DNA from: Bradyrhizobium diversitatis
GTDB lineage: Bacteria > Pseudomonadota > Alphaproteobacteria > Rhizobiales > Xanthobacteraceae
Direction: 5' to 3'
NCBI RefSeq assembly: GCF_016031635.1
Contig: NZ_JACEGD010000044.1
Location: 1-48,981 of the forward strand
DNA length: 48,981 bases
Shown here piece after piece: positions 23,590 through 32,254 of this stretch. Below the pieces are notes generated by a model. The model was not told the DNA's origin. It searched no databases and saw nothing but the letters and a program-made list of their open reading frames with translations. The translations under genes and the position numbers were made by a program. Within the stretch, counting starts at the first letter, position 1, and each line of letters opens with the position of its first letter.

Positions 23590-24200
23590 CCTTCGAGCGT
23601 AGCGGGGGTACTCATCGGGCGGCCCAACAGACACACCTTCTCATCCTCGCGGCGAGTTCGCCCGAGCTTTGATTGACTTTCCACCCTCTTGTTCGAGAGG
23701 GCGCAGGGAAGGCTGGGTGCCGGCTTGGCACCCACGGTCTGCTGCGCGAGATGTAGCGCAAAAAGACCGCACAGCAGCATACAGGTGAAGCCCAACACAC
23801 GGCCTTCCCCGCGCGATGGGTTGACGGCTTATGCCCGCTCTCCCGGGAGCCGAATTCCCTCTGGCTTCCCTCGCCCCGCAGATTGACGATGCGGTTGATC
23901 CGGCTGGACGCTCCACACCTCCGCGACAGGCTTGACCGTAGCGACGACGGCCAGGACCCACGGCTTTGCCGTACGCGCGCTCGCCCGATGCCACAGGGTC
24001 TTCCCGCGCTGTTGACGTTGCGGGAAGAATGTTGGCGAGACGAACTCTCAGCGCCGCTCGTTCCACACGTGGTTTCGGGCTCACAGGACTACCCGCCCTG
24101 CCCGCACCCCTCCGTGCCGACGCTGCCGCGTCCACCGCAAGCCCGGCTCGCGATCCGTGACGACGTACGATCGCCCTCAAGGTCGAGCCGGGATGGGCGA
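23590..24200. repeat. Gene-less, hairpin-rich block (probable dispersed repeat)
   Basis: About 600 bp with no credible gene; frames on both strands are short, Arg/Pro/Ser-rich and mutually exclusive. It holds several perfect stems: CCCTCT/AGAGGG (23684-23701), TGGGTGCC/GGCACCCA (23714-23734), and an enclosing GCGCAGGGAAGGC (23701-23713) with GCCTTCCCCGCGC (23802-23814), one mismatch. On the minus strand these read as one branched fold of about 120 nt. I recall near-identical blocks between genes in Bradyrhizobium genomes, often mis-annotated as small proteins. That recollection needs checking. Confidence 0.55.
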
Positions 24201-24212
24201 AACATACGCTAT

Positions 24213-24281
24213 TTCCGAATTTCGGAAGAGGAAATATATTTATGCGGGAGGATTGACGGGCGATCGAAACAGACCTCCCGC
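24213..24281 (-). terminator. Inverted repeats after the interrupted gene
   Basis: On the minus strand GCGGGAGG and CCTCCCGC (24274-24281 and 24244-24251) form an 8-bp stem followed by an AT-rich tract (ATAAATATATTTCC). Beyond it lies a second, perfect palindrome TTCCGAA-T-TTCGGAA (24213-24227). Position just after the stop at 24290 suits a terminator, although the T-run is broken. Confidence 0.45.
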
Positions 24282-24289
24282 CAAGAACC

Positions 24290-25927
24290 TTATGGCCCTC
24301 CGACCGCCACCAGAAGAGGCCTCAGCCAAACCCAGCCTTGCGGCAGCGCGGCAGAAAGTGCGAGCGCAGCCCCGCTCAGACCGGCGATCAGCGACGTTGC
24401 AACAGCCTTTGAAATGTGAATTTCGATCGCATCCGCCACCTTCTTGCCTACGTCCATCGACCTTCTTCCGAGAAAGCTCACCAAGTTTTCCGCGCTCTTC
24501 ACTGCACCATAAACTGTGGTCTTAGTAGCGCCGACAGGGTCACGTACAGCTTCGGCAAGGAACAGGAATGTCGCTGGCAGTTCTGGATCGAAATAGCGAT
24601 GATGCTGCGTCATTACAGCTGCCATTTCCTCGAGCGCGCTGCCGACAACATTGCGATCTGCATCACCTTCTCGAGCTTCGCTGGCTTGAGCGAGCTTACT
24701 AAACTCGAGCCATCTCTCAAGCTTGTCGATACCCATCATCAGCGCGACACGGAGATGATTGAGATCTTCAAGCTGGGCAGCATCAAGAGCAGGCATATCG
24801 TCGCCACCCACACGATAGGCAGCCAGCAGTGCCCCGAACCGTTCAATTTCATAGCCGATACGAAATTGCCGATCTTTCACCTCGTCGACCCTCCCGGACA
24901 GCAGCCCGCCGAGGGCAATCAAGCGCTCACGGATTCGACTGTGATTGGTACCTACCCGAAAATCCGAGCGCGTGAGTTCGCGCATGTGGTCGACAACGGG
25001 AGCGCGCCAGTCGTTAAAGTCCCGTTCGGCTGTATTGAGCGGGCTATTGCGATCGGTCGCTTTTTGGAGTTTTCCGTCGCGCTCTACAATTTGAACAGGA
25101 GCGGGCGATTGATCCGGAATTTCGCTATTTTGCTGCCCTCGCGCTATTTCCGCAAGCCGGTTCGCAATCTTAGCATTAACAGCATCGGAGCTCCCATCCC
25201 ACCGCAGAGCCCCCGGCAAATCGGTGAACGCAGCGAGGTACTGCTCACGGTCGTCGACAGCTCCGTGCATAAGAGCATCATACCAATCGATCCACACAGA
25301 CCAGTGATTATTTCTCCGGCGCAGATCTCGCGCCAAATCCTGCCAAGCTTCTGCAATGCGCTACGGCGGCGAGTTGCGCCAAAGAGGCGTGGATGCGAGC
25401 TGGCGCACGGTCATTCCGGCGTGCAGCCGGCTTACATCAACTCGCGCCTCATTGACCAACATTGCTTGAGTGTCCCCAGCAGCGAAAGCGGCGCGAACGG
25501 TGTCGGCAGCGGCAAGGGCGAAATCGCTCGTAGTGTAGCCCGCGACGCTAGCAGCATCGACAGCAGGACGGACGGAAGCATCGACAGCGGCGCGAGCAAG
25601 CTCATCGATAGCATCGGTGGCCGCAGCGTCGGCAGCAGCAAAGGCGGCGAGGGCCGCAGCGGCCGCGGTTGTCGCAATCTCGCGGCTTGATCGTCGTTCA
25701 GCGGCATACTGCGAGATGGCGACTGCACGAAAAATTGGCAAGACGACATCGGTTCTGCCCCGATAAGACGATACCAAAGGGAGCACGCGCAATGACACCC
25801 GGCAGGCAATAACGGCAGACCAGTCACGCGGCCGCTTGCCTAGCCAGCGTGCGAATGCATTGAAATCACCAGGATCCGGTGGATTTACCGGCGCAGCTTT
25901 TGGCCCAGAATCCGCCTCGCCTGACAT
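24290..25927 (-). pseudogene. Ala-rich membrane-anchored protein interrupted by an amber codon
   Basis: A 546-codon frame from ATG 25927 to the stop at 24290 is broken at codon 189 by TAG (25361-25363). The upstream part (188 aa) has an alanine-rich helical stretch and ends VRQLASTPLWRNSPP. Directly after the TAG, in the same frame, comes RIAEAWQDLARDLRRRNNHW and WIDWYDALMHG, which reads as its natural continuation. The downstream part has no ATG near its start (its first possible start is TTG 25336). It ends in two hydrophobic segments (SLIAGLSGAALALSAAL; WVWLRPLLVAVGG). GC and codon use are lower than in neighbours, suggesting transfer. The function is unknown. A tryptophan TGG to TAG change is the simplest cause; sequencing error or suppression are alternatives. 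Confidence 0.75.
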
Positions 25928-26101
25928 CCCTCACTTGGCTACGCCAACTCCCTCTCCACGGAGACTTCATGCTAACATGCTGCAGGGGTTGCACGGCAAG
26001 CAAAACTATCGCCCGTCGGGCCGCTGCCCATTACGTATCCGATAAGGTTTGCGAAGAATGGCTAAAGAGGCCTTTTGGCATGGGCATCGGCCCACTCGGG
26101 C

Positions 26102-27115
26102 CTACTCCACGCCCGCCTCGTGCGGCGTGAACTGGTACACCGACGAGCAGAACTCGCAGGTGACGACGACCTTGTCGTCCTTGACCATTGCGGCACGATC
26201 GTCCGGCGAAAAGCTCTTGAGCATCGAGGCGACCGCATTGCGCGAGCAGGAGCACTGCACCTTGAGGACCTGCGGATTGAACACGCGCACGCCGCGCTCG
26301 TGGAAGAGACGGTAGAGCAGCCGCTCGCCCGAGAGTTCGGGATCGATCAGCTCGACGTCTTCGACGGTCTCGATCAGCGAACGCGCCTCGACCCAGGCGT
26401 CGTCTTCGGCGACACTGTGCACTTCGACACCTTCAGGCGCATCGCCGGGATGCAGATCGGCCTGCCGGGCGCGCTCGGGCGCCTTCGGCAGAAACTGCAT
26501 CAGCATGCCGCCGGCCCGCCAGCGATGCTTGCCGCCGTCGCTCGAGCGCCACTCCTCGCCGACCGCAAGGCGCACGCGCGTCGGGATCTGCTCGGAGCGG
26601 AGAAAATATTCGTGCGCGGCGTCTTCCAGGCTGCCGCCGTCGAGCGCAACCAGACCCTGGTAGCGGCTCATGTCGGAGCCCTGGTCGATGGTCATGGCGA
26701 GATGGCCGCGGCCGAGCAGCGTGCCAGACTGCATGCCGGCGTCCTTGGCCTCGCCGAGGCGCTCGGCGTCAAAGCGCGCATAGGCGCGCAGGCGATCCGG
26801 CGCCATGTAGTCGACGACCAGGAACGACACCGGACCGTCGGTCTGGGCCTGAAGAATGAAGCGACCTTCGAATTTCAACGCGGTGCCGAGCAACGTCGTC
26901 AGCACGATGGCTTCACCGAGCAGCTTGCCGACGGGTGCGGGATAATCGTGCTTGGTCAGGATATCGTCGAGCGCCGGGCCGAGCCGCACCAGCCGCCCGC
27001 GCACATCGAGCGCGTCGACCTCGTAAGGCAGCACGGCGTCGTCGATCGGAACCGCCGATGGTGCGCGAACCGGGCCTTCAGGCCCGGTTTTCATGTCAGA
27101 GGATTGGGAAACCAT
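26102..27115 (-). CDS. hslO: Redox-regulated chaperone Hsp33
   Basis: 337 residues, slightly longer than E. coli Hsp33 because of an N-terminal tail of about 25 residues. The substrate-binding core is seen in LLGEAIVLTTLLGTALKFEG. The redox switch is intact: C288 and C290 in VQCSCSR, and C320 and C323 in TCEFC, the four zinc ligands that form disulfides on oxidation. It works as a holdase under oxidative heat stress. It lies downstream of argD-argF on the same strand but a 292-bp gap with a long palindromic repeat separates them, so it may have its own promoter. Confidence 0.95.
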   Translation of the reverse strand: MVSQSSDMKTGPEGPVRAPSAVPIDDAVLPYEVDALDVRGRLVRLGPALDDILTKHDYPAPVGKLLGEAIVLTTLLGTALKFEGRFILQAQTDGPVSFLVVDYMAPDRLRAYARFDAERLGEAKDAGMQSGTLLGRGHLAMTIDQGSDMSRYQGLVALDGGSLEDAAHEYFLRSEQIPTRVRLAVGEEWRSSDGGKHRWRAGGMLMQFLPKAPERARQADLHPGDAPEGVEVHSVAEDDAWVEARSLIETVEDVELIDPELSGERLLYRLFHERGVRVFNPQVLKVQCSCSRNAVASMLKSFSPDDRAAMVKDDKVVVTCEFCSSVYQFTPHEAGVE

Positions 27116-27214
27116 GGCGCTCTATCTGGGGTCGGAGAGTGGGGATTGGAAGGGGCACGGAGATGGTGTGTTCCGGATGCGGATTGAACGGTAACAAGCC
27201 GCCTCAAATTCGGT

Positions 27215-27367
27215 GTCGTCCCGGGACGCGCGAAGCGCGCACCCGGGACCATAACCACAGGATGACGTTGTGACCGGCGATGACAACTCCGAGTCTTCGC
27301 CAAACTCAATCCTGTGGCTATGGATCCCGGATCGGCGCGCCGCTGCGCGGCGCTTGTCCGGGATGAC
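27215..27367. repeat. Long palindromic repeat, copy 1 (GTCGTCCCGG family)
   Basis: Left arm GTCGTCCCGGGACGC... and right arm ...GCTTGTCCGGGATGAC face each other over about 150 bp, with ATAACCACAGG and CCTGTGGCTATGG forming an inner stem. Two relatives occur at 30589-30742 and 42055-42214. The ends are most conserved, the centre varies. It occupies the gap between argF and hslO. Confidence 0.8.
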
Positions 27368-27407
27368 AGCGGAGAATGAGGCCATCAAGGCGGCCCCACC
27401 ACCGCAA

Positions 27408-28343
27408 TTACTTCACCGCGTCGAAGCACCAGGCCAGAATGCCCTTCTGCGCATGCAGGCGGTTCTCGGCCTCGTCGAAAACGACCGATTGCGGACCGTC
27501 GATCACCTCGTCCGTGACCTCCTCGCCGCGATGGGCCGGCAGGCAGTGCATGAACAGCGCATCGGGCTTGGCCAGCGACATCAGCTTGGCATTGACCTGG
27601 TAGGGCTTGAGCACGTTATGGCGATGCTCGCCCTCCTTGTCGCCCATCGACACCCAGGTGTCGGTGACGACGCAATCGGCGCCGCGCACGGCGGCTTCCG
27701 GATCGGTGCCGAGCACGATCGGCGCGCCTGACGTCTTGATCCAGTCGCGCATTGCCTTCTTCGGCGCGAGCTCCGGAGGTGTTGCGACGTTGAGCTGGAA
27801 TTTGAAGCGCTCGGCGGCATGCGCCCAGGACGCCAGCACGTTGTTGTCGTCGCCGGTCCAGGCCACCGTCTTGCCCTCGATCGGGCCGCGATGCTCCTCA
27901 TAGGTCATGAGGTCGGCCATCACCTGGCAGGGATGCGACCGCCGCGTCAGGCCGTTGATCACGGGCACAGTCGCATAGGCCGCAAGCTCCAGCAGCGCCT
28001 CGTGATTGAGAATGCGGATCATGATGGCATCGACATAGCGCGACAGCACCCGCGCGGTGTCGGCGATGGTCTCGCCGCGACCGAGCTGCATCTCGGCGCC
28101 GGTGAGCATGATGGGCTCGCCGCCGAGCTGGCGCATGGCGACATCGAACGACACCCGCGTCCGCGTCGATGGCCGCTCGAAGATCATCGCCAGAGTCTTG
28201 CCTTCGAGCGGCCTGACCGGCTGGTGCGCCTTCTGCTTCGCCTTCATGGCCGACGAGGCGGCGAGCATGCTCTTGAGCTCCGACAGCGGCAGCTCGTTGA
28301 TGTCCAAAAAGTGCTTTGGAGCTTTATTGGGCGTCTTGCTCAT
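27408..28343 (-). CDS. argF: Ornithine carbamoyltransferase
   Basis: 311 residues. The carbamoyl-phosphate loop is FERPSTRTRVSF, the second conserved block is HPCQVMADLMTYEE (HPxQ motif) and the C-terminal ornithine site is FMHCLPAHRGEEV. It makes citrulline from ornithine and carbamoyl phosphate in arginine synthesis. Its ATG overlaps the argD stop by one base (TGATG). The order argD-argF is common in Rhizobiales. A short N-terminal extension (about 10 residues) precedes FLDINELPLSEL. Confidence 0.97.
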   Translation of the reverse strand: MSKTPNKAPKHFLDINELPLSELKSMLAASSAMKAKQKAHQPVRPLEGKTLAMIFERPSTRTRVSFDVAMRQLGGEPIMLTGAEMQLGRGETIADTARVLSRYVDAIMIRILNHEALLELAAYATVPVINGLTRRSHPCQVMADLMTYEEHRGPIEGKTVAWTGDDNNVLASWAHAAERFKFQLNVATPPELAPKKAMRDWIKTSGAPIVLGTDPEAAVRGADCVVTDTWVSMGDKEGEHRHNVLKPYQVNAKLMSLAKPDALFMHCLPAHRGEEVTDEVIDGPQSVVFDEAENRLHAQKGILAWCFDAVK

Positions 28344-29551
28344 CAGCTTGCCGCCCGCTTGGTCTGGCTGGACAAGATTGCAGCGCAGGCGCGTTCGAGC
28401 CGCCCGACGCTGTCTTCGATCTCCGCCTCGGTCACGATCAAGGGCGGCAGGAAGCGCACGACATTGTCGCCGGCTCCGACGGTGAGCAATTTCTCGGCGC
28501 GCAGCGCCGCGACGAGATCGCCCGAGGGCACCACGGCCTTGATGCCGATCAGGAGCCCCTCGCCGCGCACCTCGCTGACGACATCGTGATGGCGATCGAT
28601 CACGGAGGCGAGCTTCTGTTTCAGCAGCAGCGACATTTTCTGTACGTGGTCGAAGAAGCCGGGCTTGAGCATGACGTCGAGCACGGCGTTCGCAGCGGAG
28701 ATGGCGAGCGGATTGCCGCCGAAGGTCGAACCGTGCGAGCCCGGCCCCATGCCGCGCGCAGCGTCGGCGGTGGCGAGCACTGCGCCGATCGGGAAACCGC
28801 CACCGAGCGCCTTCGCAAGCGACATCACGTCGGGCACGACGCCGGTGCGCTTGTAGGCAAAGAGTTCGCCGGTTCGGCCCATGCCGGTCTGCACCTCGTC
28901 GAAGGCGAGCAACAGGCCGCGCTCGTTGCAGAGCTCGCGCAGCGCCTTCAGGAACGCGGGAGGCGCAGAACGAACGCCGCCCTCGCCCTGGATCGGCTCG
29001 ATGAGAATGCCGGCGGTGTGCGGGCCGATCGCCTTCTTCACGGCCTCCAGGTCGCCATGCGGCACCTGGTCGAAGCCGTCCATCGGCGGACCGAAGCCCT
29101 CGAGATATTTTGCAGAACCGGTGGCGGCCAGCGTCGCCAGCGTGCGGCCATGGAAGGCGCCCTCGAATGTGATCATGCGATAGCGCTCAGGATGCCCCTT
29201 GGAGAAGTGATGGTGGCGCACCAGCTTGATCACACCTTCCAGCGCCTCGGCGCCGGAATTGCAGAAGAACACAAAGTCGGCAAAACTTTCATTGCACAGA
29301 CGCGCCGCGAGCTTCTCGCCGTCCGGGCTCTGGAACAGGTTCGACATGTGCCAGAGCTTCGTCGCCTGCTCCTGCAACGCCTTGACCAGCGTGGGATGCG
29401 CATGACCGAGCGCATTCACCGCCACGCCGGAGGTGAAATCGAGATAGCGATCGCCATTGGTCGCGATCAGCCAGCAGCCTTCTCCGCGCTCGAAACCGAG
29501 GTCGGTCCTGGCGAAAACGGGGAGCAAATGCGGCGCGGCGCTGTTGGTCAT
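28343..29551 (-). CDS. argD: Acetylornithine aminotransferase
   Basis: 402 residues of the class III PLP transaminases. It contains FTSGVAVNALGHAHPTLVKA, FCNSGAEALEGVIKLVRHHH (with the cofactor-binding SGAEA), LLAFDEVQTGMGRTG, and the PLP lysine in MSLAKALGGGFPIGA. It converts N-acetylglutamate semialdehyde to N-acetylornithine, and in many bacteria also works in lysine synthesis. It is translationally coupled to argF. A perfect TTGACA promoter and a 9-bp 5' hairpin lie upstream. Confidence 0.97.
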   Translation of the reverse strand: MTNSAAPHLLPVFARTDLGFERGEGCWLIATNGDRYLDFTSGVAVNALGHAHPTLVKALQEQATKLWHMSNLFQSPDGEKLAARLCNESFADFVFFCNSGAEALEGVIKLVRHHHFSKGHPERYRMITFEGAFHGRTLATLAATGSAKYLEGFGPPMDGFDQVPHGDLEAVKKAIGPHTAGILIEPIQGEGGVRSAPPAFLKALRELCNERGLLLAFDEVQTGMGRTGELFAYKRTGVVPDVMSLAKALGGGFPIGAVLATADAARGMGPGSHGSTFGGNPLAISAANAVLDVMLKPGFFDHVQKMSLLLKQKLASVIDRHHDVVSEVRGEGLLIGIKAVVPSGDLVAALRAEKLLTVGAGDNVVRFLPPLIVTEAEIEDSVGRLERACAAILSSQTKRAAS

Positions 29552-29626
29552 GACGTCACTTGAATGTTGCGGACGGTGTCACGCGTGCATTGCGCAACGC
29601 ACCATTGACCGGCCCGGAAAACGAAA

Positions 29627-29651
29627 CGTGCCGCCTTTTAAGGGCGGCACG
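29627..29651 (-). promoter_or_regulatory. Hairpin at the 5' end of the argD transcript
   Basis: CGTGCCGCC (29627-29635) and GGCGGCACG (29643-29651) form a perfect 9-bp stem over a 7-nt loop. On the minus strand it is followed by TTTCGTTTT. It begins right where the predicted promoter would start the message. It may be a stabilising 5' stem or a premature terminator. Confidence 0.6.
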
Positions 29652-29658
29652 CAGGACT

Positions 29659-29686
29659 ATCTTATGCCTGGCAAGACGGGTGTCAA
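29659..29686 (-). promoter_or_regulatory. Promoter of argD-argF
   Basis: On the minus strand TTGACA (29681-29686), a 16-bp spacer and TAAGAT (29659-29664). The -35 is a perfect match. Predicted start about 29652, roughly 100 nt before the argD ATG. Confidence 0.6.
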
Positions 29687-29714
29687 TGCCGCCCGGAAAG
29701 CCCCGCGAAACGCT

Positions 29715-29929
29715 GAATCCGTAGTCTTGCGGTGCCGATTTTGCGGGATTTTCACCACGGAACATGTGGACGCGAGTCGGCGGACTCTTGCGCGGGAGTC
29801 ACGCCATATTGTAGCGTTTGGACTGTCAGATACGACATCTCGTGCAGCAGTTCTGATCCCTTAAGTCCTCATGTACCGGCGTAAACGTTCGGGCGTCTTG
29901 AGCGCGCCCGGCGAGCCTTAAGGGATTCT
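29715..29929. promoter_or_regulatory. Cluster of five GANTC sites upstream of gcrA
   Basis: GAATC 29715-29719, GAGTC 29774-29778, GACTC 29783-29787, GAGTC 29796-29800 and GATTC 29925-29929. GANTC is the target of the alphaproteobacterial CcrM methyltransferase. At this GC content fewer than one site would be expected by chance in 215 bp. The cluster lies in the 458-bp region between argD and gcrA, which otherwise holds no gene. Confidence 0.6.
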
Positions 29930-30009
29930 GGCGGCACGGGTTTTTCAAGGCTTAGGCAATCGCTGCGAAGGCCCCAGGATGGCAGGCGCGCAGCGAGGGA
30001 AAGGGTGCA

Positions 30010-30519
30010 ATGACGGTTTTGACCTGGTCCGATGATCGCGTCGAGCAGCTGAAAAAGCTCTGGGAGGCCGGACTTTCGGCCAGCCAGATCGCGGCGGAGC
30101 TCGGCAATGTGACCCGCAATGCCGTGATCGGCAAGGTGCACCGGCTCGGCTTGTCCGGCCGCGCCAAGAGCCCTTCGTCGGCAGCGCCCCGGCCGCGCAA
30201 GGCGCGCCCCGCGCAGCACATGATGCGGGTGACCCGCCCCGTTGCCCGCGGCAACACCGCGCTGGCGCAGGCCTTCGAGGTCGAGGTGGAGGCCGAACCC
30301 GTCACCTACGACAATGTGGTGCCGATGAGCCAGCGGCTGTCGCTGCTGGAGCTGAACGAGGCGACCTGCCACTGGCCGGTCGGCGATCCCTCGAGCCCGG
30401 ATTTCTTCTTCTGCGGCGGCAAGGCGCTCTCCGGCCTGCCCTACTGCGCCCAGCATTCGCGCGTGGCGTATCAGCCGGCGGCGGATCGCCGGCGCGCACC
30501 GGCGAAGCCCACGCGGTGA
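30010..30519 (+). CDS. gcrA: GcrA cell cycle regulator
   Basis: 169 residues. The N-terminal 45 residues (WSDDRVEQLKKLWEAGLSAS and QIAAELGNVTRNAVIGKVHR) are the diagnostic GcrA helix-turn-helix. A basic AP-rich linker follows, and the C-terminal part has CHWPVGDPSSPDFFFCGG and YCAQHSRVAYQP, a Cys/His segment seen in GcrA and likely to contact sigma-70. GcrA activates cell-cycle genes with sigma-70 at CcrM-methylated GANTC promoters. The ribosome site is GGG-rich (AAAGGG, 5 nt before ATG). The upstream GANTC cluster suggests that gcrA expression itself responds to methylation. Confidence 0.96.
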   Translation: MTVLTWSDDRVEQLKKLWEAGLSASQIAAELGNVTRNAVIGKVHRLGLSGRAKSPSSAAPRPRKARPAQHMMRVTRPVARGNTALAQAFEVEVEAEPVTYDNVVPMSQRLSLLELNEATCHWPVGDPSSPDFFFCGGKALSGLPYCAQHSRVAYQPAADRRRAPAKPTR

Positions 30520-30588
30520 GTTTGCGGATTTAGTTGGCTGACTGCAAAGTCGGCAGCCGTCGCACGACGGTGCCTCAACACATCCGAT

Positions 30589-30742
30589 GTCGTCCCGGAC
30601 AAGCGCGCCACAAGCGCGCGCAGATCCGGGACCAATAGCCACCGCAAGATGTGGTTACGGGGACTCGGAGATACCCTTTCGCAAGACAATCACGCGCTGT
30701 GGTTATGGGTCCGGATCTGCGCTTTCGCTTGTCCGGGACGAC
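30589..30742. repeat. Long palindromic repeat, copy 2 (GTCGTCCCGG family)
   Basis: Left end GTCGTCCCGGACAAGCGCGC, then CAGATCCGGGACC; right end GGGTCCGGATCTGCGC and CTTGTCCGGGACGAC. The arms can pair over roughly 45 bp, with ATAGCCACCGCA/GTGGTTAT towards the middle. It separates convergent gcrA and phoB and may end transcription of both. Confidence 0.85.
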
Positions 30743-30786
30743 ACTGAACGTGTGGCGATAGCTCGCTAAACCCGCGCCTGCAAACC

Positions 30787-31494
30787 TTACGTCTGCTCCG
30801 CCTTCGCGAACCGATCGTCCAGCGCATAGCCGGCGCCGCGGACGGTGCGGATCGGATCCTGCTCGCGGCCGAGATTGAGCAGCTTGCGCAGGCGGCCGAT
30901 GTGGACGTCGACAGTGCGCTCGTCGATGTAGATGTCACGGCCCCAGACGCTGTCGAGCAGCTGCTCGCGCGAGAACACGCGGCCGGGATGCTCCAGGAAG
31001 AACTCCAGCAGACGATATTCGGTCGGGCCGAGATCGATCGGCCGACCCGAGCGCGCCACGCGGCGCTTGTCGCGGTCGAGCTCGATGTCGCCATAGGCGA
31101 GCACGGTGGCGAGCCGCTCGGGGCTGGCGCGCCTGAGCAGGCCCTTCACGCGCGCCAGCAGCTCCGGCACCGAGAACGGCTTGACGATGTAGTCGTCGGC
31201 ACCGGTCGCAAGTCCCCGCACCCGCTCGCTCTCCTCGCCGCGCGCGGTGAGCATGATGATCGGCAGCTGCTTGGTTTCGGGACGGGTGCGCAGCCGCCGG
31301 CACAGCTCGATGCCCGACAGGCCCGGCAGCATCCAGTCGAGCACGATCAGATCGGGAATGTGCTCCTTGAGGCGGGTGTCGGCATCATCGCCGCGCATCA
31401 CCGTCTCAACGTCATAGCCGTCGCCTTCGAGGTTGTAGCGAAGAAGCTCGGTGAGAGCTTCCTCGTCCTCAACCACCATAATGCGTGCGCCCAT
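30787..31494 (-). CDS. phoB: Phosphate regulon response regulator PhoB
   Basis: 235 residues from ATG 31494. Receiver domain with phosphoacceptor D53 (LIVLDWMLPG), the acidic pair in VVEDEE and the conserved lysine in DDYIVKPF. C-terminal OmpR-type winged helix with LGPTEYRLLEFFLEHPGRVF and DERTVDVHIGRLRKLL. It activates the pst and other pho genes at Pho boxes when phosphate is low. It is last in the phoR-pst-phoU-phoB locus, 32 nt after phoU. Confidence 0.97.
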   Translation of the reverse strand: MGARIMVVEDEEALTELLRYNLEGDGYDVETVMRGDDADTRLKEHIPDLIVLDWMLPGLSGIELCRRLRTRPETKQLPIIMLTARGEESERVRGLATGADDYIVKPFSVPELLARVKGLLRRASPERLATVLAYGDIELDRDKRRVARSGRPIDLGPTEYRLLEFFLEHPGRVFSREQLLDSVWGRDIYIDERTVDVHIGRLRKLLNLGREQDPIRTVRGAGYALDDRFAKAEQT

Positions 31495-31526
31495 GTTGTC
31501 GTCGCTCCTTGGGTATTCGGCGCCGC

Positions 31527-32243
31527 TTAGGTATTCGGCACCGTCGTGGCGAAGGTCGTCATGTCGCCCTTCGGCCGCTTGTCGGTGATCGCCTGGCCCT
31601 CGATCATGTAGAACACGGTCTCGGCGATGTTGGTGGCGTGGTCGCCGATCCGCTCGATGTTCTTGGCACAGAACATCAAATGGATGCAGAACGAGATGTT
31701 GCGCGGATCCTCCATCATGTAGGTGAGGAGTTCGCGGAACAGCGAGGTGCAGATGGCATCGACTTCCTCGTCGCCCTTCCACACCGCCATTGCTGCCGGC
31801 AGATCGTGCGCGGCATAGGCGTCCAGCACCGACTTGACCTGCTGCTGCACGAGGTCGGTCATGTGTTCCAGGCCGCGGAACAGTTTCAGCGGATGAAAAT
31901 CCGTCTCCAGCGCCGCGACGCGCTTGCCCATGTTCTTGGCGAGGTCGCCGATGCGCTCGAGATCGGTCGCGACGCGCATGGCGCCGACGATCTCGCGCAG
32001 ATCGACGGCCATCGGCTGGCGGCGGGCGATGGTGAGCACGGCGCGCTCCTCGATGCGCTTCTGCAGCGTGTCGAGTTCGGCGTCGGTGGCGACGACGCGC
32101 TGACCGAGCGCGACGTCGCGGCGGATCAGCGCGTCGACGGAATCGACGATCATGCGCTCGGCGATGCCGCCCATCTCGGCGACCAGGCGCGTGAGTTCCT
32201 GGAGGTCGGTATCGAAAGCCTTTGCGGTATGTTCAGAACCCAT
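31527..32243 (-). CDS. phoU: Phosphate signalling protein PhoU
   Basis: 238 residues from ATG 32243, made of two repeated three-helix bundles. Metal-cluster motifs of the form E/DxxxD are seen in LARDLR-like positions, here AVDLREIVGAMRVATDLERI in the first repeat and MFCAKNIERIGDHATNIAE in the second. PhoU couples the Pst transporter to PhoR and keeps the regulon off when phosphate is ample. It starts 11 nt after pstB. A longer frame to 32612 is antisense-like overlap with pstB and rejected. Confidence 0.96.
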   Translation of the reverse strand: MGSEHTAKAFDTDLQELTRLVAEMGGIAERMIVDSVDALIRRDVALGQRVVATDAELDTLQKRIEERAVLTIARRQPMAVDLREIVGAMRVATDLERIGDLAKNMGKRVAALETDFHPLKLFRGLEHMTDLVQQQVKSVLDAYAAHDLPAAMAVWKGDEEVDAICTSLFRELLTYMMEDPRNISFCIHLMFCAKNIERIGDHATNIAETVFYMIEGQAITDKRPKGDMTTFATTVPNT

Positions 32244-32254
32244 GTTCCGTCTCC

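Noticed and set aside
23641..24180. 179-codon minus-strand frame in the gene-less block
   Set aside because: Composition is Arg/Gly/Ala/Ser-rich, it runs through hairpin arms, and a plus-strand frame of equal quality overlaps it.
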